DNA of 64,000 nucleotides from Sporothrix humicola (taxonomy: Eukaryota; Ascomycota; Sordariomycetes; Ophiostomatales; Ophiostomataceae). A program made the position numbers and the translations under genes. Below the pieces are notes generated by a model. That model saw nothing but the letters and a program-made list of their open reading frames with translations, was not told the DNA's origin and ran no database searches. Below, piece by piece: positions 1 through 10,352 of this stretch (position 1 is its first letter; every line of letters begins with the position of its first letter). The stretch covers positions 186,001-250,000 of the forward strand of contig WNYE01000050.1 in NCBI GenBank assembly GCA_021396245.1, read 5' to 3'.

Positions 1-1
1 A

Positions 2-352
2 GTGCGCGGGCCCTGGAGTCTCACCGACGAAAACGGAAACGACATAAACGAGTCTGACGACATCCTTGTCCATTTCCAGCGAGACAACGAGGAGACGCTC
101 GTTTTGCTGCGTGCCGGCCGGACGATCTACACGACCGACAAGACGATCATCGACTTTGCAGCCGCCAACAGAAAGGTCCGTCGCGGCGACGCCATTGTCA
201 ACGAGACCGTCCTCGTTGTTGTCGAGGGCAGTGGCGACGACGCAAACGAAGTTTTCTCCATTGCCGTGCCGTCCGGTGACCGTGTGCAACTCTCCAACCA
301 TCGTTCGGCAATGGTGATAGCGATGATTAAACACTTGTTTGTCCGCGGGTGA
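2..352 (+). CDS. 3' end of an unknown protein gene (5' truncated by the window edge)
   Basis: An open frame runs from the first bases to a TGA at 350-352, giving about 116 C-terminal residues. The start lies outside the window; the GTG at position 2 is not a credible fungal start. The fragment is rich in Asp, Glu, Val and Arg, has no membrane segment, and looks beta-rich (alternating runs such as ETVLVVVEG). Third-position G/C preference matches the confident genes nearby, which supports real coding. I do not recognise the family. A short AT-rich stretch with a TATATAA-like run follows the stop, as expected for a 3' end. Confidence 0.6.
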   Translation: MRGPWSLTDENGNDINESDDILVHFQRDNEETLVLLRAGRTIYTTDKTIIDFAAANRKVRRGDAIVNETVLVVVEGSGDDANEVFSIAVPSGDRVQLSNHRSAMVIAMIKHLFVRG

Positions 353-1746
353 CCGTTGTCACCGCCATCAAAACCTCCGAGCTGCTATATAAATAGCTAT
401 TGTGAAGATCAGCTGTGTGCTCTATTCGGCATATTCCAGACAAATTCCAATTTATTATAATTTTTCGTTAATAACCAAAAATTTGGGAGGGAATGCCCTT
501 TTTTTCCTCTTTTTTTTTAAAAAAAAAGATTCTGGCCGCAGCAGAGAAAAGGCATGGGCAATAACAATTCCTCGAGATGAGAGGAATACAGTTCTCTTTG
601 TTTATTATGAATCATTCCCCTGTACCTGCGGCCAGTTTTAGCTGTTATCTTTCTAGCCTGTACTTGTCTGTTTGCTCGCTTTACTTTTTATTCTTAAACT
701 GCTCATTGTGATTCGTTGGTCATCGGGCCGGCCGAGAGGTGATCGGTAGACGGAGGAAAAACAAAGGAGACAAAAACGGCCCCTGTTAAGTTGCCCTCAG
801 CCTTGCATGCGTGTACCCACACCTTACGCTTGTCTGTTTGCAGATGTGTTGTCATTTGTTTGGTGTGTGTGGTGCAGCAGATCTGCTGTGTGGGCCAGTG
901 TTGCGGCCACTCACGGCTCTTCATTTTCCGATGAAATTCTCCTTAAACGACGGCGCCGTGGGAGAGCGGCTGCGCTGTCCATACACTGAACATGAAGAAG
1001 GGAACGAACGAATGCTACAAGTTATGAGTAGTATGGAGTTTCTGCCCCTGCCAAGCCTTTATGTTTGTCTGTGCTGTGTGTGTCTTCTTTGTTATGATGC
1101 AAACTCTGTAGGGCTGTGTTGGTTAGGGAGCAGATTTTTCAGTTTTTTTGCATCATAATTTGATTTTCCTTTGACATTTGCTTCAAATTTTACTCAGGTA
1201 TGAATGCGTTTTGCATCAGCCTCGTCTAGTGCCGTGCAAAACAATAACATACTCATAACTGATCATGAAGCGTAGTCGACCGCAGTGGCCGCAGCAAAGA
1301 CACTAACGAGTTTTTCAAAAGAATTTTGTTGACATGAAAGGAGAGAAATGCAACAGAACGCACTTACATAAAAGTGGAGCATTTCGGTACATGATCCACT
1401 ACTAAACTTTGGTGGAGCTACAAGTACATCAAATCTTGCCACACTCAGAATGAATCATAATTGACCATAGTGCGGAGTGGGCCCAGCACGACGGCACAGA
1501 TCCACTTTAAAGTCGGGGTTGTCAAAACTGCTGAGGAGAGGGAGACGAGAAAAGCGAGAAAACGAAAACAAAGGACGAAAAGGACCAACGGGATACAAAT
1601 ATTGATGGCGAGCCGTGTCCTTTACGATCTTTTGGGACACCATCAACAACAATCACTCGACAAAGACTCGACTTCCTACTCTTTCCTTGCTCATGCAAGC
1701 ACCTTCCTCTACTTATTTCTACTAAACCTGCCCACTCTTTCCCGAA
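353..1746. other. Intergenic region, upstream of the DHA2 transporter
   Basis: About 1.4 kb without a convincing gene. It contains T- and A-runs near 498-528 and several short open frames lacking codon bias. The last 100 bases are C/T-rich, with CTTTCC- and CACTCTTTCCC-like tracts, and look like the leader of the transporter gene that follows. Confidence 0.6.
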
Positions 1747-3525
1747 ATGTCCAGTGACGACCCTTCATCTTCAGCGCTTACGCGACCCGTTGAATCCTCC
1801 CGGGCTAGCCCCTGCAAGGCGACCGACGATCACCTCTCCCTACCTCCGTCTACGAGTGCCGGCGACCGCGACGGCGTCGACTCTTCTGCTCCGTCCATCA
1901 AGTCCAAGAATGATGTTGCTCCCGAGAATGTCGTCGTCGACGACACCTCCTCTCCCGAAGATGCACCTGACTACGAAGTGACCGGCCTTCCCTTGGTCTT
2001 GGTCATTGTCGGCCTCGGCCTTGCTATTTTCCTCATGAGCCTCGACTCATCCATCATTGCCACGGCCATCCCGCGCATCACCTCGCAGTTCCACTCGACC
2101 GAAGACATTGCCTGGTACGGCAGCGCCTACTCGTTTGCCATGTGCGCGCTGCAGCCGATGGCCGGCACCGTCTTTAGCCAGTTCTCCATGAAGTGGTCCT
2201 TTTTCGCGTGCATCGGCGTCTTTGAGCTGGGCTCGCTCCTGTGCGCGCTGGCTGTCAACAGCCCCATGCTGATTGTCGGGCGCGCCATTGCCGGCGCCGG
2301 TGCTGCCGGTTGCTTCACGGGCGCGTTCTGCATTGTGGCCGTTTGCATCCCGCTGGCCAAAAGAGCAGCCTATGTCGGCATCCTGCAGTCGACGTTTGGC
2401 ATTGCCACGATCATTGGCCCCATCATCGGCGGCGCCTTCACGCAGCACGCCACCTGGCGCTGGTGTTTCTGGATCAACCTGCCGCTCGGTGCCGTCACCA
2501 TTGTGACGCTCTTCTTTTGCTTCCACCCGCCCAAGGCCAAAGACACGAAGCCGACGCCCCTGCTCGAGAAGCTGAAGCGCTTCGACTTTGTCGGCCTCTT
2601 CCTGTTCGCCCCCTCGGTCATCATGATCCTGCTGGCCGTCCAGTGGGGCGGCACCGCCCGCGCGTGGAACAGCCCCACCATCATTGGCCTGTTTGTCGGC
2701 GGCGGTGTGCTTTCCATCATCTTTTCGCTGTGGCAGGTCCGCCAGGGCGACGCGGCCATGATCCCGCCCCGTCTGCTACAGGAACGCTCGATGCTCTTCT
2801 CGTGCACGGCCGAGTTCTTCGCCATGGGCGCCATCTACATCTCCATCTACTACCTGCCCGAATGGTTCCAGGTCGTTCGTGACGCCTCGTCCACTCAGTC
2901 CGGTGTCATGTACCTCCCCCTGGCCCTGTCGGACGTTTTTGCCGCCATTGTCACCGGCATGTCCTTGAAGTACATCGGCTACCCCAATGTCTACATTATT
3001 CTGGGCACCGGCCTCATGAGCATCGGCACCGGCCTGCTCTCGACGCTGCACACCGACACCCCAAGCTCCCACTGGATCCCCTTCCAGATTCTCCAAGGTC
3101 TCGGCGCCGGCATGACCGTCTCCATGCCCTACGTCGCCACCCAGGCCGTCCTCAAGCCCGCCGATATTCCCGTCGGCACCGCCACCCTGCAGTGCTTCCA
3201 GTTCTTTGGCGCGTCCGTCCTGCTGGCCGTCAGCCAGTGCCTGTTCCAGAACCGTTTGTTGTCCCAGCTCGAGTCGTACAGCTTTGACGGCGCCGAGATC
3301 CAAAAGATCCTGGCCGCCGGCTCCGCTGCCGTCCGCAGTGTCGTCACGCCCGACGAGCTGCCCGACGTTCTGTTGGCCTACAACGACGCCATCACCCACA
3401 CCTTTTACCTAGCTGCCGGCGTCGCCGCTGTTGCCCTGTTCCTGTCGCTCGGTATCCGCTGGAAGAGCGTGAAGCCGCCAAAGACGGCACCGGAATCAGC
3501 AGAGGCTGCTGCCGAGAAGGCATAA
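1747..3525 (+). CDS. MFS multidrug/toxin efflux transporter, DHA2 (14-TMS) family
   Basis: This single-exon gene encodes 592 aa, the usual length for fungal DHA2 proton antiporters of the plasma membrane. The first ~78 residues form a Ser/Asp-rich cytoplasmic tail. The first helix follows (about residues 80-100) with the family motif LDSSIIATAIPRI. The DHA2 hallmark GPIIGGAFTQHATWRW-CFWINLPLG lies near residues 220-245, and repeated hydrophobic segments continue to about residue 575. The C-terminus is short, charged and Ala/Glu-rich. The start sits after a C/T-rich leader and gives an intact N-tail. Relatives export toxins, azoles or secondary metabolites; the substrate here is unknown and no biosynthetic cluster is evident next door. 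No introns are needed. Confidence 0.9.
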   Translation: MSSDDPSSSALTRPVESSRASPCKATDDHLSLPPSTSAGDRDGVDSSAPSIKSKNDVAPENVVVDDTSSPEDAPDYEVTGLPLVLVIVGLGLAIFLMSLDSSIIATAIPRITSQFHSTEDIAWYGSAYSFAMCALQPMAGTVFSQFSMKWSFFACIGVFELGSLLCALAVNSPMLIVGRAIAGAGAAGCFTGAFCIVAVCIPLAKRAAYVGILQSTFGIATIIGPIIGGAFTQHATWRWCFWINLPLGAVTIVTLFFCFHPPKAKDTKPTPLLEKLKRFDFVGLFLFAPSVIMILLAVQWGGTARAWNSPTIIGLFVGGGVLSIIFSLWQVRQGDAAMIPPRLLQERSMLFSCTAEFFAMGAIYISIYYLPEWFQVVRDASSTQSGVMYLPLALSDVFAAIVTGMSLKYIGYPNVYIILGTGLMSIGTGLLSTLHTDTPSSHWIPFQILQGLGAGMTVSMPYVATQAVLKPADIPVGTATLQCFQFFGASVLLAVSQCLFQNRLLSQLESYSFDGAEIQKILAAGSAAVRSVVTPDELPDVLLAYNDAITHTFYLAAGVAAVALFLSLGIRWKSVKPPKTAPESAEAAAEKA

Positions 3526-3900
3526 AAAGGCATTCCGGAGAGCATCCTCTCCATCCACGATTCTTCACTTTCCTCTGAGCGAGCGTGTTTTCTTCTACTG
3601 TTTGACAACATCATGATAGACATACCATTGTTCTGAGCGGGCGTTCTTTTCTTTCTTTTTCTTTTATCCTGATTTGTATCACATCTGCATTTTTTTTCGC
3701 AATTTGTTTTCTTTTCAAAAGTTATAGACCTGTCTTTAGAGACTTCTTAATTCGTTTAATAGACCTGCTTTCACCGCAACTTCTTTAATGCTATCTACTT
3801 ATCTGTGATATCCCCCACACCAACACGGCACAGTCGGACATTGTGTCCCCACGTTCCTGCCACAAATTCTCTCTCGATCCTGCCTCATACTTTTTGTTCA
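3526..3900. other. 3' intergenic spacer between convergent genes
   Basis: T-rich spacer with CTTTC repeats and AT-rich stretches near 3655-3760, between the transporter stop and the stop of the small minus-strand gene. Nothing coding is seen; it probably carries both 3' UTRs. Confidence 0.5.
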
Positions 3901-4413
3901 TCACAGATCAATGTTGCTCGCAGGACGCGCCAGGTTGTTGCGCCAGTGGTGCGCATTGTGCGGGTCCTTTTGGTAGACGTTGAGCTCAAAGAACCGGTTG
4001 TCCCCAGAGCACCGATAGTTTTTGTATCTCCGCGTGTTAGTAGCCATGACGGTAGCGATGATACTGGGGAGGCTTGAGACTCACGCATTCAGCTTCTGAA
4101 AGTTGGCTCGGATGAGGGCGTCCTCCGTCACCTCGACAAACTTGGTCCGGCCGGCGTCCACGGGGACAAAGTACCGCTTCGACTCAATGGGGCCGTAGTT
4201 GACCTGCCGCACAAGCTGGATGGCAAAGGGGGGTGTCGCATTACCGTCATTAGTACCGCCACCCTCGCCAAAGGCGGCGGCTGCTGCTGTAGCATCGACA
4301 CTCACGTCCCCACACGACCGAGCCCACGCCATGAACCCGGTAAACAGGTTTTCGTGGAGAATGCGGGCCGCCTTGTACGGGGCAATGTCGTTGCAACAGA
4401 AGATGGGTGCCAT
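3901..4413 (-). CDS. Small unknown protein, two exons
   Basis: Exon 1 is 4413-4085 and exon 2 is 4027-3901. The 57-nt intron starts GTGAGT and has a CTAAC branch site before its AG. Joined, they encode 151 aa. I chose the ATG at 4413 because an upstream ATG in frame (4521) would only add translated leader: that stretch is pyrimidine-rich on this strand. It does create a hydrophobic, signal-like run, so a longer secreted form cannot be excluded. The protein has an Ala/Gly-rich insert (about residues 40-60) and a C-terminal part rich in Tyr, Asn and Arg (for example YRCSGDNRFFEL). I do not recognise the family. Splicing is supported because reading continues in frame to a stop only when the intron is removed. 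Confidence 0.6.
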
Positions 4414-5470
4414 GATGATGTGAGAGAAGACGAGAACCAGTACGAGAACAAAAAAAAGGGAAGAAGAGGGGCTGAGTGGGTTGGATTGAGAGGAATGTCT
4501 GCCGTGTTGCAGTATCATCAACAGGTTTATGTCTCTTTATTTTCCGCTGTCATATCGGCAAATATCGAGCCTTTATATACCATGTATGTACACACATTGT
4601 GTTACTGACATTCATGTCTCTCCAGTTTTTTTTTTTTTGTTCTTTTGTTTTTTTGTCCTCCTTTTCCTCCCTATTTTATTTTCAATTTTGTTTCCTTTTT
4701 TTTTTCATCAATCCTTGGGTTGCGCATATGTTTCTCTCGGATTCTATGCGACTGTGTTGTAACCAATGCTTTTCCTGTAAATTGATCAAAGTTCATTTTT
4801 GGTACTTTTTACTTCATTTTTATTCTGTTTGATGTGGCATTTCCTTCCCTTGTCACCATCTGAAGTCAACAGGACGTGTAGTACAGAAACACAAAGAAGC
4901 TCTCCGTTCTTGCCTACTATGATTTCATTGGCCGCCATCGAGGGCACGCCTCAAATTCTGCATGCCAGCCTCACCTGTCACATCAGCCTCCCGCATATAT
5001 TTTGAGGCCCGCCATATGCAGGTTTCTCCTTGCATAATTTGAGGCGTGCCCTTGTGACAGCCAATCAACTTGCATTCAATGTGCCGCGTTCAGAAACGTA
5101 TCACATCACCTATGCCAGAATCCGTTGTGCTGGACGTGTATTTAATACCATATGTTGCCCGCCTTGTCTTGATCTATTCCGTTTCCTTTCTTTTTCTTTT
5201 TCTCTTCACGGCCGCACCTGGTAGTGCACCGTGCACACTCCTTTTGCGTTCATTTTTCTCTTCTCTACCAGACCCCTTCTTTTTTTTTTCACTCATTTGG
5301 CCATCTTGTATTTGTCTAGTTGGAGTTTGCATCCTATTGATTTTGTTTTTCTCTTGTATCACCTGTTTTACGCTTCTCCACTCAATCCGTCTCTCCTGAA
5401 TCTTTTTGTTAGCGGCAGGCTATTTCTTGTTGTTTTTTTGAATTCTCTTTGAGGACTCTCTTATTTCCAG
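4414..5470. other. Intergenic/leader region with an inverted repeat
   Basis: About 1 kb of T-rich DNA between the divergent small gene and the C2H2 gene. It holds poly-T tracts (4626-4636, 4698-4706, 5280-5290) and a 20-bp inverted repeat at 4942-4961/5032-5051. The end, TTATTTCCAG at 5461-5470, looks like a splice acceptor. An unidentified first exon of the C2H2 gene therefore probably lies here. Confidence 0.5.
4942..5051. repeat. Imperfect inverted repeat, 20-bp arms
   Basis: Left arm 4942-4961 (GGGCACGCCTCAAATTCTGC) and right arm 5032-5051 are reverse complements at 19 of 20 positions, separated by 70 bp. A third, degenerate copy of the TTTGAGGC core sits in the loop near 5001-5012. No target-site duplication is evident, so a transposon origin is not shown. 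A foldback RNA or a multi-site binding region upstream of the zinc-finger gene are alternatives. Confidence 0.6.
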
Positions 5471-6265
5471 CCAAGAACCAGTAAGGCAAACTACACACAG
5501 CGGCCAGCAAGATCTACCTTATACTGAACACGATGACTGTCGGTCGTATGTGTGTATTGACCCAAGCTGGGTCCTGTCCGGGAGCCAGGGTCCCCTTGCC
5601 GAGTACGTTTGGGCAGGCCCAGGAGGAGAAGGAGAAGACAACAACTTGCAGCCTGCTGGACAGGAAGATTACGGGGATTATGGAGAGGATGGCGGAGGTT
5701 ACGGACAGGGTGATTACGGAAACGAAATCGATATCAACAACGACAATGATGTCAATGACGACGACAACGACGAAGCACAAACATGGCCACAACCCACCTT
5801 TATGCCCCAAGAAAACATCAACAATCCACATACACTGTCCTTTGCCGACAACGATGGCGATGTCGATGTCGATGTCGACATCCCTCTTGATCAGGTGGCT
5901 GCCAACACAAACTCAGACCCACTCCAATGCGAACAATGCGGGCGTGTCTTTTCGTCCAAAAAGCGGAAAACGTGAGTGTTAATGACCCCCGTAAACGCTT
6001 AGCCACCTCAATACGATCGCCTCGTAACTAACAGCCCAGTCAACATGTCAAGTCACATACGCGCCCGTACTCGTGCCAGGAACCCGGCTGCAGCTCAACC
6101 TTTGCGTCGCGCAGCGACCAGAGCCGCCATGAGCGTGAAGTGCATGGCCCAAAACAATATGTGTGCACCTTCCCAGGGTGCAGCTACAAGCCCGCGCGTG
6201 ACGGTATGGCGCGCAGGGCCAACTGGGAGCGGCACATGCGGACACAGCATGGCATGCAGATGTAG
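5471..6265 (+). CDS. C2H2 zinc-finger protein, putative transcription factor (5' exon not located)
   Basis: Exon 5471-5971 and exon 6040-6265 are joined across a 68-nt GTGAGT...AG intron with a CTAACTAAC branch region. Joining completes three C2H2 fingers: CEQC...HVKSH spans the splice site, then CQEPGC...HEREVH and CTFPGC...HMRTQH. The part before them is very acidic and Gly/Asn/Asp-rich, like an activation or disordered region. No ATG lies in this frame downstream of an upstream stop. The frame is open across an AG at 5469-5470, so I infer an upstream exon carrying the start. An overlapping ATG frame at 5533 is a shadow without fingers. Fingers at the extreme C-terminus suggest DNA binding; the target is unknown. 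Confidence 0.7.
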
Positions 6266-6385
6266 TCACAGGACAAACAACACAGCAGGTGATAGTGTAG
6301 AAAATAAACATTGTTGAAAATATTGTTCCTCGCGACATTTGCGTCATATCTACTTTCCCCCTCAAAACTCCGTACTAATCGCAGC

Positions 6386-6850
6386 CTACGGCCAAGTGTA
6401 TGTTGACTGTGGATCTGCTGTGGATGTCGTCTTGGCCGCCGTCTTGGTTGTGATTGTCGTCAGTGAATACGGCGCGTTGACGAGGGCAAAGTAAAAGCCG
6501 TAGGCACACGCTCCGGACGAGTCTTGAAAGTGTATCAGGTAAGTGTCGCTCGTCAGGTCGTCAGCCGGTGTCCACATATATGAACCAGATGTGAGGCCGT
6601 CTATTCTGTCAGTACTAGACTTGCGAGACACTATTGTCGCGGTTCCTGACTTACTGGCAAATGTCGACACGTTGGTGAAGAACGGCTCGGTGCCGCCTTT
6701 CAACAGAGTCAAACTGACCGGCCCGGACGCATCTTCCCAGGTGATGTTAAATGGGTTGCCGACGGAAATGTTGTAGAAGTTGGCATTCGTAAAAGTGAGG
6801 GAATTAGCAGCCGACGCTGACAATGCCACGAAAAGTGGCGATAGCTTCAT
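6386..6850 (-). CDS. Secreted Ser/Thr-rich cell-wall type protein (Kre9/Knh1-like, Ig-like N-terminal domain)
   Basis: The frame encodes 154 aa from the ATG at 6850. This start was chosen because it begins directly with a signal peptide (MKLSPLFVALSASAANS); the more upstream start would bury it. The mature part (LTFTNANFYNISVGNPFNITW, in two halves of one domain) is the pattern of the fungal extracellular-matrix/GPI-anchored Ser-Thr-rich family: SVGxPFxITW, a turn, then TYLIHFQDSSG near the end. A short Thr/Lys-rich tail follows. The usual long Ser/Thr stalk and hydrophobic GPI signal are missing, so the protein is short for the family. It may be a secreted form, or a 3' exon may be missed. 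Several N-glycosylation sequons are present. Confidence 0.7.
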   Translation of the reverse strand: MKLSPLFVALSASAANSLTFTNANFYNISVGNPFNITWEDASGPVSLTLLKGGTEPFFTNVSTFASKSGTATIVSRKSSTDRIDGLTSGSYMWTPADDLTSDTYLIHFQDSSGACAYGFYFALVNAPYSLTTITTKTAAKTTSTADPQSTYTWP

Positions 6851-7668
6851 GTTTTGGATTTGTTCTTTGCGACGTGAAATTGGCAAAGTGCATACTACAA
6901 ATGCGAGGATCTGTTTTGCTCTTATCACTATAGCAATTCAGACTCGCGGCGATGACATTGGCACATTGTCTGCTGTTTTCGAATAATTTTCAAAATAAAC
7001 TAAAGGATAAGGTGCGGTACATTATTTGAAAAAGCCGGCGTGCATAACTTAGCGCCTCCGCAGTACGGCCGGTCTCCGACTCCGATTGTCACCTTGCCGT
7101 CACCTCACAGCTTCCCCGCATGAAGGATGTTTGCACCCGACATATCATGGGATGCCAAATGATGACGCCGCTGGGATAGCTTTGACAGGTCCGGATGTTC
7201 GGCAGTCTCCGTCGCTTTAGCTTGGTCGATCTTTTGACATCGCTTCGCTGCCCTGTTACATTCATATCAAGTATTTACAATCTCCCCCGCACAAAGCTTG
7301 TTTCCCCGTGGGGTATCGCCAGATGCATGGGATGAAGGATTTACCCTCAGCATCACCAGTATCGGATGGAGCAAAACAAAGTGGGATTATGTAGCGTTTG
7401 GAAAATGTCGACGCGTCGTCATGGAATGACAACGGACCGATTACCAACTTAAACTACACGGCCAGGTACGATACCACGGTGCATATCAACTTCTCCGGCA
7501 TTGCCCAATGATAAAGGCACACTTCCACGGCGGAAGGATACACGCGCCTCTTATGTTAAAGATTGGCCACGAATGTCTTGTTTTAAATTCTGATATATGT
7601 GTACAATACAATGGCACTGATTCCATCTATGGGTTATCATCAATGATCATATTCATCAACATCACATC
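6851..7668. other. Intergenic region between divergent secreted-protein genes
   Basis: About 0.8 kb, probably the shared upstream region of the wall protein (minus) and the ceramidase-like gene (plus). Only short unbiased frames occur. A CATCAACATCACATCATG context precedes the downstream start codon. Confidence 0.5.
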
Positions 7669-9132
7669 ATGAAACTCTCTTTACTTGTCACTGCCCTCGG
7701 GTGTTTACCCCCTCTCATTACTGCTCAGGCTACTCTCAACTTCACGGCCTTCGAGCAACTGAACTCATCCTACACTAAGAGCAACGGTTCATTCTTAGTT
7801 GGCGTGGGCAAAGTCGACATCACGCCCGAGCCCAACCCACAATGGCTGCCGCTCAATGAGTATGCCTTCGAGCGTATTTATGTTAGAGCCATTGTCTGGC
7901 AGAGCTCCGGAGTCTATGGAGCCATTATCAACTGCGAAGCGGCGACGGCACCCGACCAAGTCTACACGTACGGCAACAAGTATGTGGCCGACCTTCTAAA
8001 CACGTCGACAAGCAACGTGCTCTTTGGATTTACGCACTCTCATGGCGCTGGCCCGGCCGGCAATCTTTCGTCTCTGAGTTATGGTGGCGGCGGTGTGAAT
8101 GGCTATGAAAGTATTGGGCTGGCCGGACTAGCAGCAGCCAAGATGGCCCTCACGAACATGAAGCCGGCCAAGGTCGGCTACAACAACGGGACTGCTCACT
8201 TTGGCGTCAACAGTTGTCACATCAACAAGCTTACGGGCCGGCGGACGCAGGCCAGCAACTTTAGCGGACCCGTCGACCCCAGCGTGCAGGTCTTGTCGTT
8301 TGTCGGCCGCGACGATGGCATCCCGATTGCCACATACACCACCTATGCCATGCACCCCGTCAACTCGTATCTGTCGGGCTACACCAACGGCGACTGGCCG
8401 GGCGCCATGATGCGGTGGGTCGAGCAGTCGTTTGACAACCGCGACGACTTTGTTGCTCTGGTGTCGCTCTCGGCATCGGCCGACGTCAACCCGTGGGCGC
8501 GCCGGACCTCGGCCAACAGTCTGGCGGCGCAGCAGAACATACCTTTAACTGGTCTGGAGAGGACTCAGGAGCCAGTTGAGGAGCCACTGAGAGACGGCTA
8601 TGTACCGATGAAGATCCCACAGGTCAAGTACTCCCGTCAACTTCTGGACGTGCTTCAAGCCATGGGCATCCTGCTGGGCGAGCAGACGATCAGACTCATG
8701 TCAACAACGGAAGAGTGGCATGCCAATCCCCAGGTGTACTCTCGTCAGGCGCTCACCACCTGTCCTGGCCGTGTCCGACTGGATGCTGCCCGCGAAGGCG
8801 TTCCCGGAATTTATACGACTGGCGGCACGACGAATCTGATCCGAACAGGCATCTTGGCCTTTGATGATATTGTTCTAGCGTGTGTCGGCAGTGGTATCTA
8901 CACGGACATTGGCTACGCCATCAAGAGCAACAGTACCCTTCCAAAGACAATGATCGTGGCCATGATTAACGGCCAGACAGCCTCTGGCTATCTTGTGGCT
9001 GCCAATTCCTGGGAGCAGGAGACCTTTCAGTCTTTGAATGCCAAGATTGCACCGGGGCCATGTGGGCAGCAAAATGTGTCTCTACCTTTGGGGGCGATGA
9101 TTGCACAGTATAAGAACAAGTATTTGTCGTGA
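7669..9132 (+). CDS. Secreted neutral/alkaline non-lysosomal ceramidase-like hydrolase
   Basis: The gene encodes 487 aa in one exon. Residues 1-20 form a signal peptide (MKLSLLVTALGCLPPLITAQ). The mature start FLVGVGKVDITPE matches the N-terminal motif of neutral ceramidases (GxGKxDIT). A zinc-type segment FTHSHGAGP follows with His123 and His125, and a later AMHPVNS and a NPWARR segment fit the metal-binding amidase fold. Neutral ceramidases split ceramide to sphingoid base and fatty acid. This protein is shorter than the classical 700-residue enzymes and appears to lack their C-terminal immunoglobulin-like domain. It may belong to a related fungal subfamily with a different amide substrate. 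There are many N-glycosylation sequons, which fits secretion. Confidence 0.75.
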   Translation: MKLSLLVTALGCLPPLITAQATLNFTAFEQLNSSYTKSNGSFLVGVGKVDITPEPNPQWLPLNEYAFERIYVRAIVWQSSGVYGAIINCEAATAPDQVYTYGNKYVADLLNTSTSNVLFGFTHSHGAGPAGNLSSLSYGGGGVNGYESIGLAGLAAAKMALTNMKPAKVGYNNGTAHFGVNSCHINKLTGRRTQASNFSGPVDPSVQVLSFVGRDDGIPIATYTTYAMHPVNSYLSGYTNGDWPGAMMRWVEQSFDNRDDFVALVSLSASADVNPWARRTSANSLAAQQNIPLTGLERTQEPVEEPLRDGYVPMKIPQVKYSRQLLDVLQAMGILLGEQTIRLMSTTEEWHANPQVYSRQALTTCPGRVRLDAAREGVPGIYTTGGTTNLIRTGILAFDDIVLACVGSGIYTDIGYAIKSNSTLPKTMIVAMINGQTASGYLVAANSWEQETFQSLNAKIAPGPCGQQNVSLPLGAMIAQYKNKYLS

Positions 9133-9212
9133 TATGGAAAGGATACGCTATATCTCGTGGTATAAATTTGATTTTGCATTTGGGTATAAATTCGAAGTCA
9201 ACATAATATATC

Positions 9213-10352
9213 TCAACGCTGATGCATTTCTTGTTCCTCCTCATCCGGCGGAGCGTCTATCCTTCTGAATTCCATGGTATGGCCATGTTCATCATTTGTT
9301 TCCGTAATCGTAAAGATCTTGGGCCAGAGGCTTGTCGGATTCAGATCCCGCATCATAAGCGTCGTCTCTTCAATCTCTCTGGTCAAGTCCACGCACCTCC
9401 GACACCCCCCGTAGTTGTCATAGTCGACCGGGACCAGCTCTTGCTCGTAGCGGTCCCGAAAGACGTGGAGGTCGCGGAAGGCCTGCTGAGCGTCCCATTC
9501 TCTGTGGGCATCTCCCGCCGAGCGGAAGGGGAGTACTTCGGACGCAGGCGGCGACGCTGCAGTCAGAAACGCAACAAACGACTTGTATGCCACCTCCGTG
9601 GGAGCGAATATGCGATTGTACCCGCTGCTGAGATACATGCCAAAGTTGCCGTCGTCGGTCGGCCCGCGGTCAAAGACCACGACGCCCCCAAAGATTTGGA
9701 TCTCGGCCCAGTAGCCGACGACGTCGGCGACGCCATAGGGGTATTTGTGGTCGAGGCGGTAGTACCGGTTGAAGAAGTAGGTCTTGTCGGGCCATCGGTC
9801 CAGCTGCCACCGCGGGTTGTGGGCAAAGAATGCGCGGTCCCTGGTCATTTCTTGTCGCAGGAACGCCGGGTCGTGGAACCCGTGGCCTTGGCGGTCCTGG
9901 CCACTCTGGTATAGGTACGCCGCAATCTGATGAACGGCCACGGCGACCAGCTCGATGAGGCAGAGTGAGAAGGCCGCCGACGCGGTCTCAACATCTTTGT
10001 ATCGCCGCAGGGCGCCGTCTGTAAACCGCAGCGTGCCAATGTCAAATGCGTCTCGGAGCATCCTCACTCGCTCCATAACTCCATCACAGAGGCTCCTATG
10101 TGATTGGACAATAGGTGGCACGGTAGCCGTAGTGCTTCGATAAACATGGTATACTGGAACACCGTCCACAATCTGAGCCAGCGTCAGTTCGACATGAGGG
10201 AGAGAGAGGATGTTGGTGATTGCCTGTTGAAAGAGTGCCAGTCGCGGTTCGTCAACGTTGGCATCTTCAAACGAGACAAACGCGAGATCTGTTGGCGGTG
10301 CATCTACTTCCATCGTGTTGTCGTGTTTTGTTGACGTGGGGGTTTGCTGCAT
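9213..10352 (-). CDS. Conserved-looking protein of unknown function
   Basis: The frame encodes 379 aa from the ATG at 10352; a second in-frame ATG at 10313 (MEVDAPP) is an alternative. A longer frame reaching 10391 is less likely because it enters the A/T-rich leader. There is no signal peptide. The protein is soluble-looking, with one moderately hydrophobic helix-like stretch around residues 125-150 (SLCLIELVAVAVHQIAAYLY) and a Tyr/Trp-rich middle (FFNRYYRLDHKYPYG). Two Cys occur as CRRC in the C-terminal third. Length without stops and codon bias support a real gene. I do not recognise a family. Its 3' end is close to that of the ceramidase-like gene (convergent, ~80 bp). Confidence 0.65.
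   Translation of the reverse strand: MQQTPTSTKHDNTMEVDAPPTDLAFVSFEDANVDEPRLALFQQAITNILSLPHVELTLAQIVDGVPVYHVYRSTTATVPPIVQSHRSLCDGVMERVRMLRDAFDIGTLRFTDGALRRYKDVETASAAFSLCLIELVAVAVHQIAAYLYQSGQDRQGHGFHDPAFLRQEMTRDRAFFAHNPRWQLDRWPDKTYFFNRYYRLDHKYPYGVADVVGYWAEIQIFGGVVVFDRGPTDDGNFGMYLSSGYNRIFAPTEVAYKSFVAFLTAASPPASEVLPFRSAGDAHREWDAQQAFRDLHVFRDRYEQELVPVDYDNYGGCRRCVDLTREIEETTLMMRDLNPTSLWPKIFTITETNDEHGHTMEFRRIDAPPDEEEQEMHQR

Noticed and set aside
1747..9132. Secondary-metabolite cluster around the DHA2 transporter
   Set aside because: No polyketide synthase, peptide synthetase, terpene cyclase or P450 gene is visible nearby.
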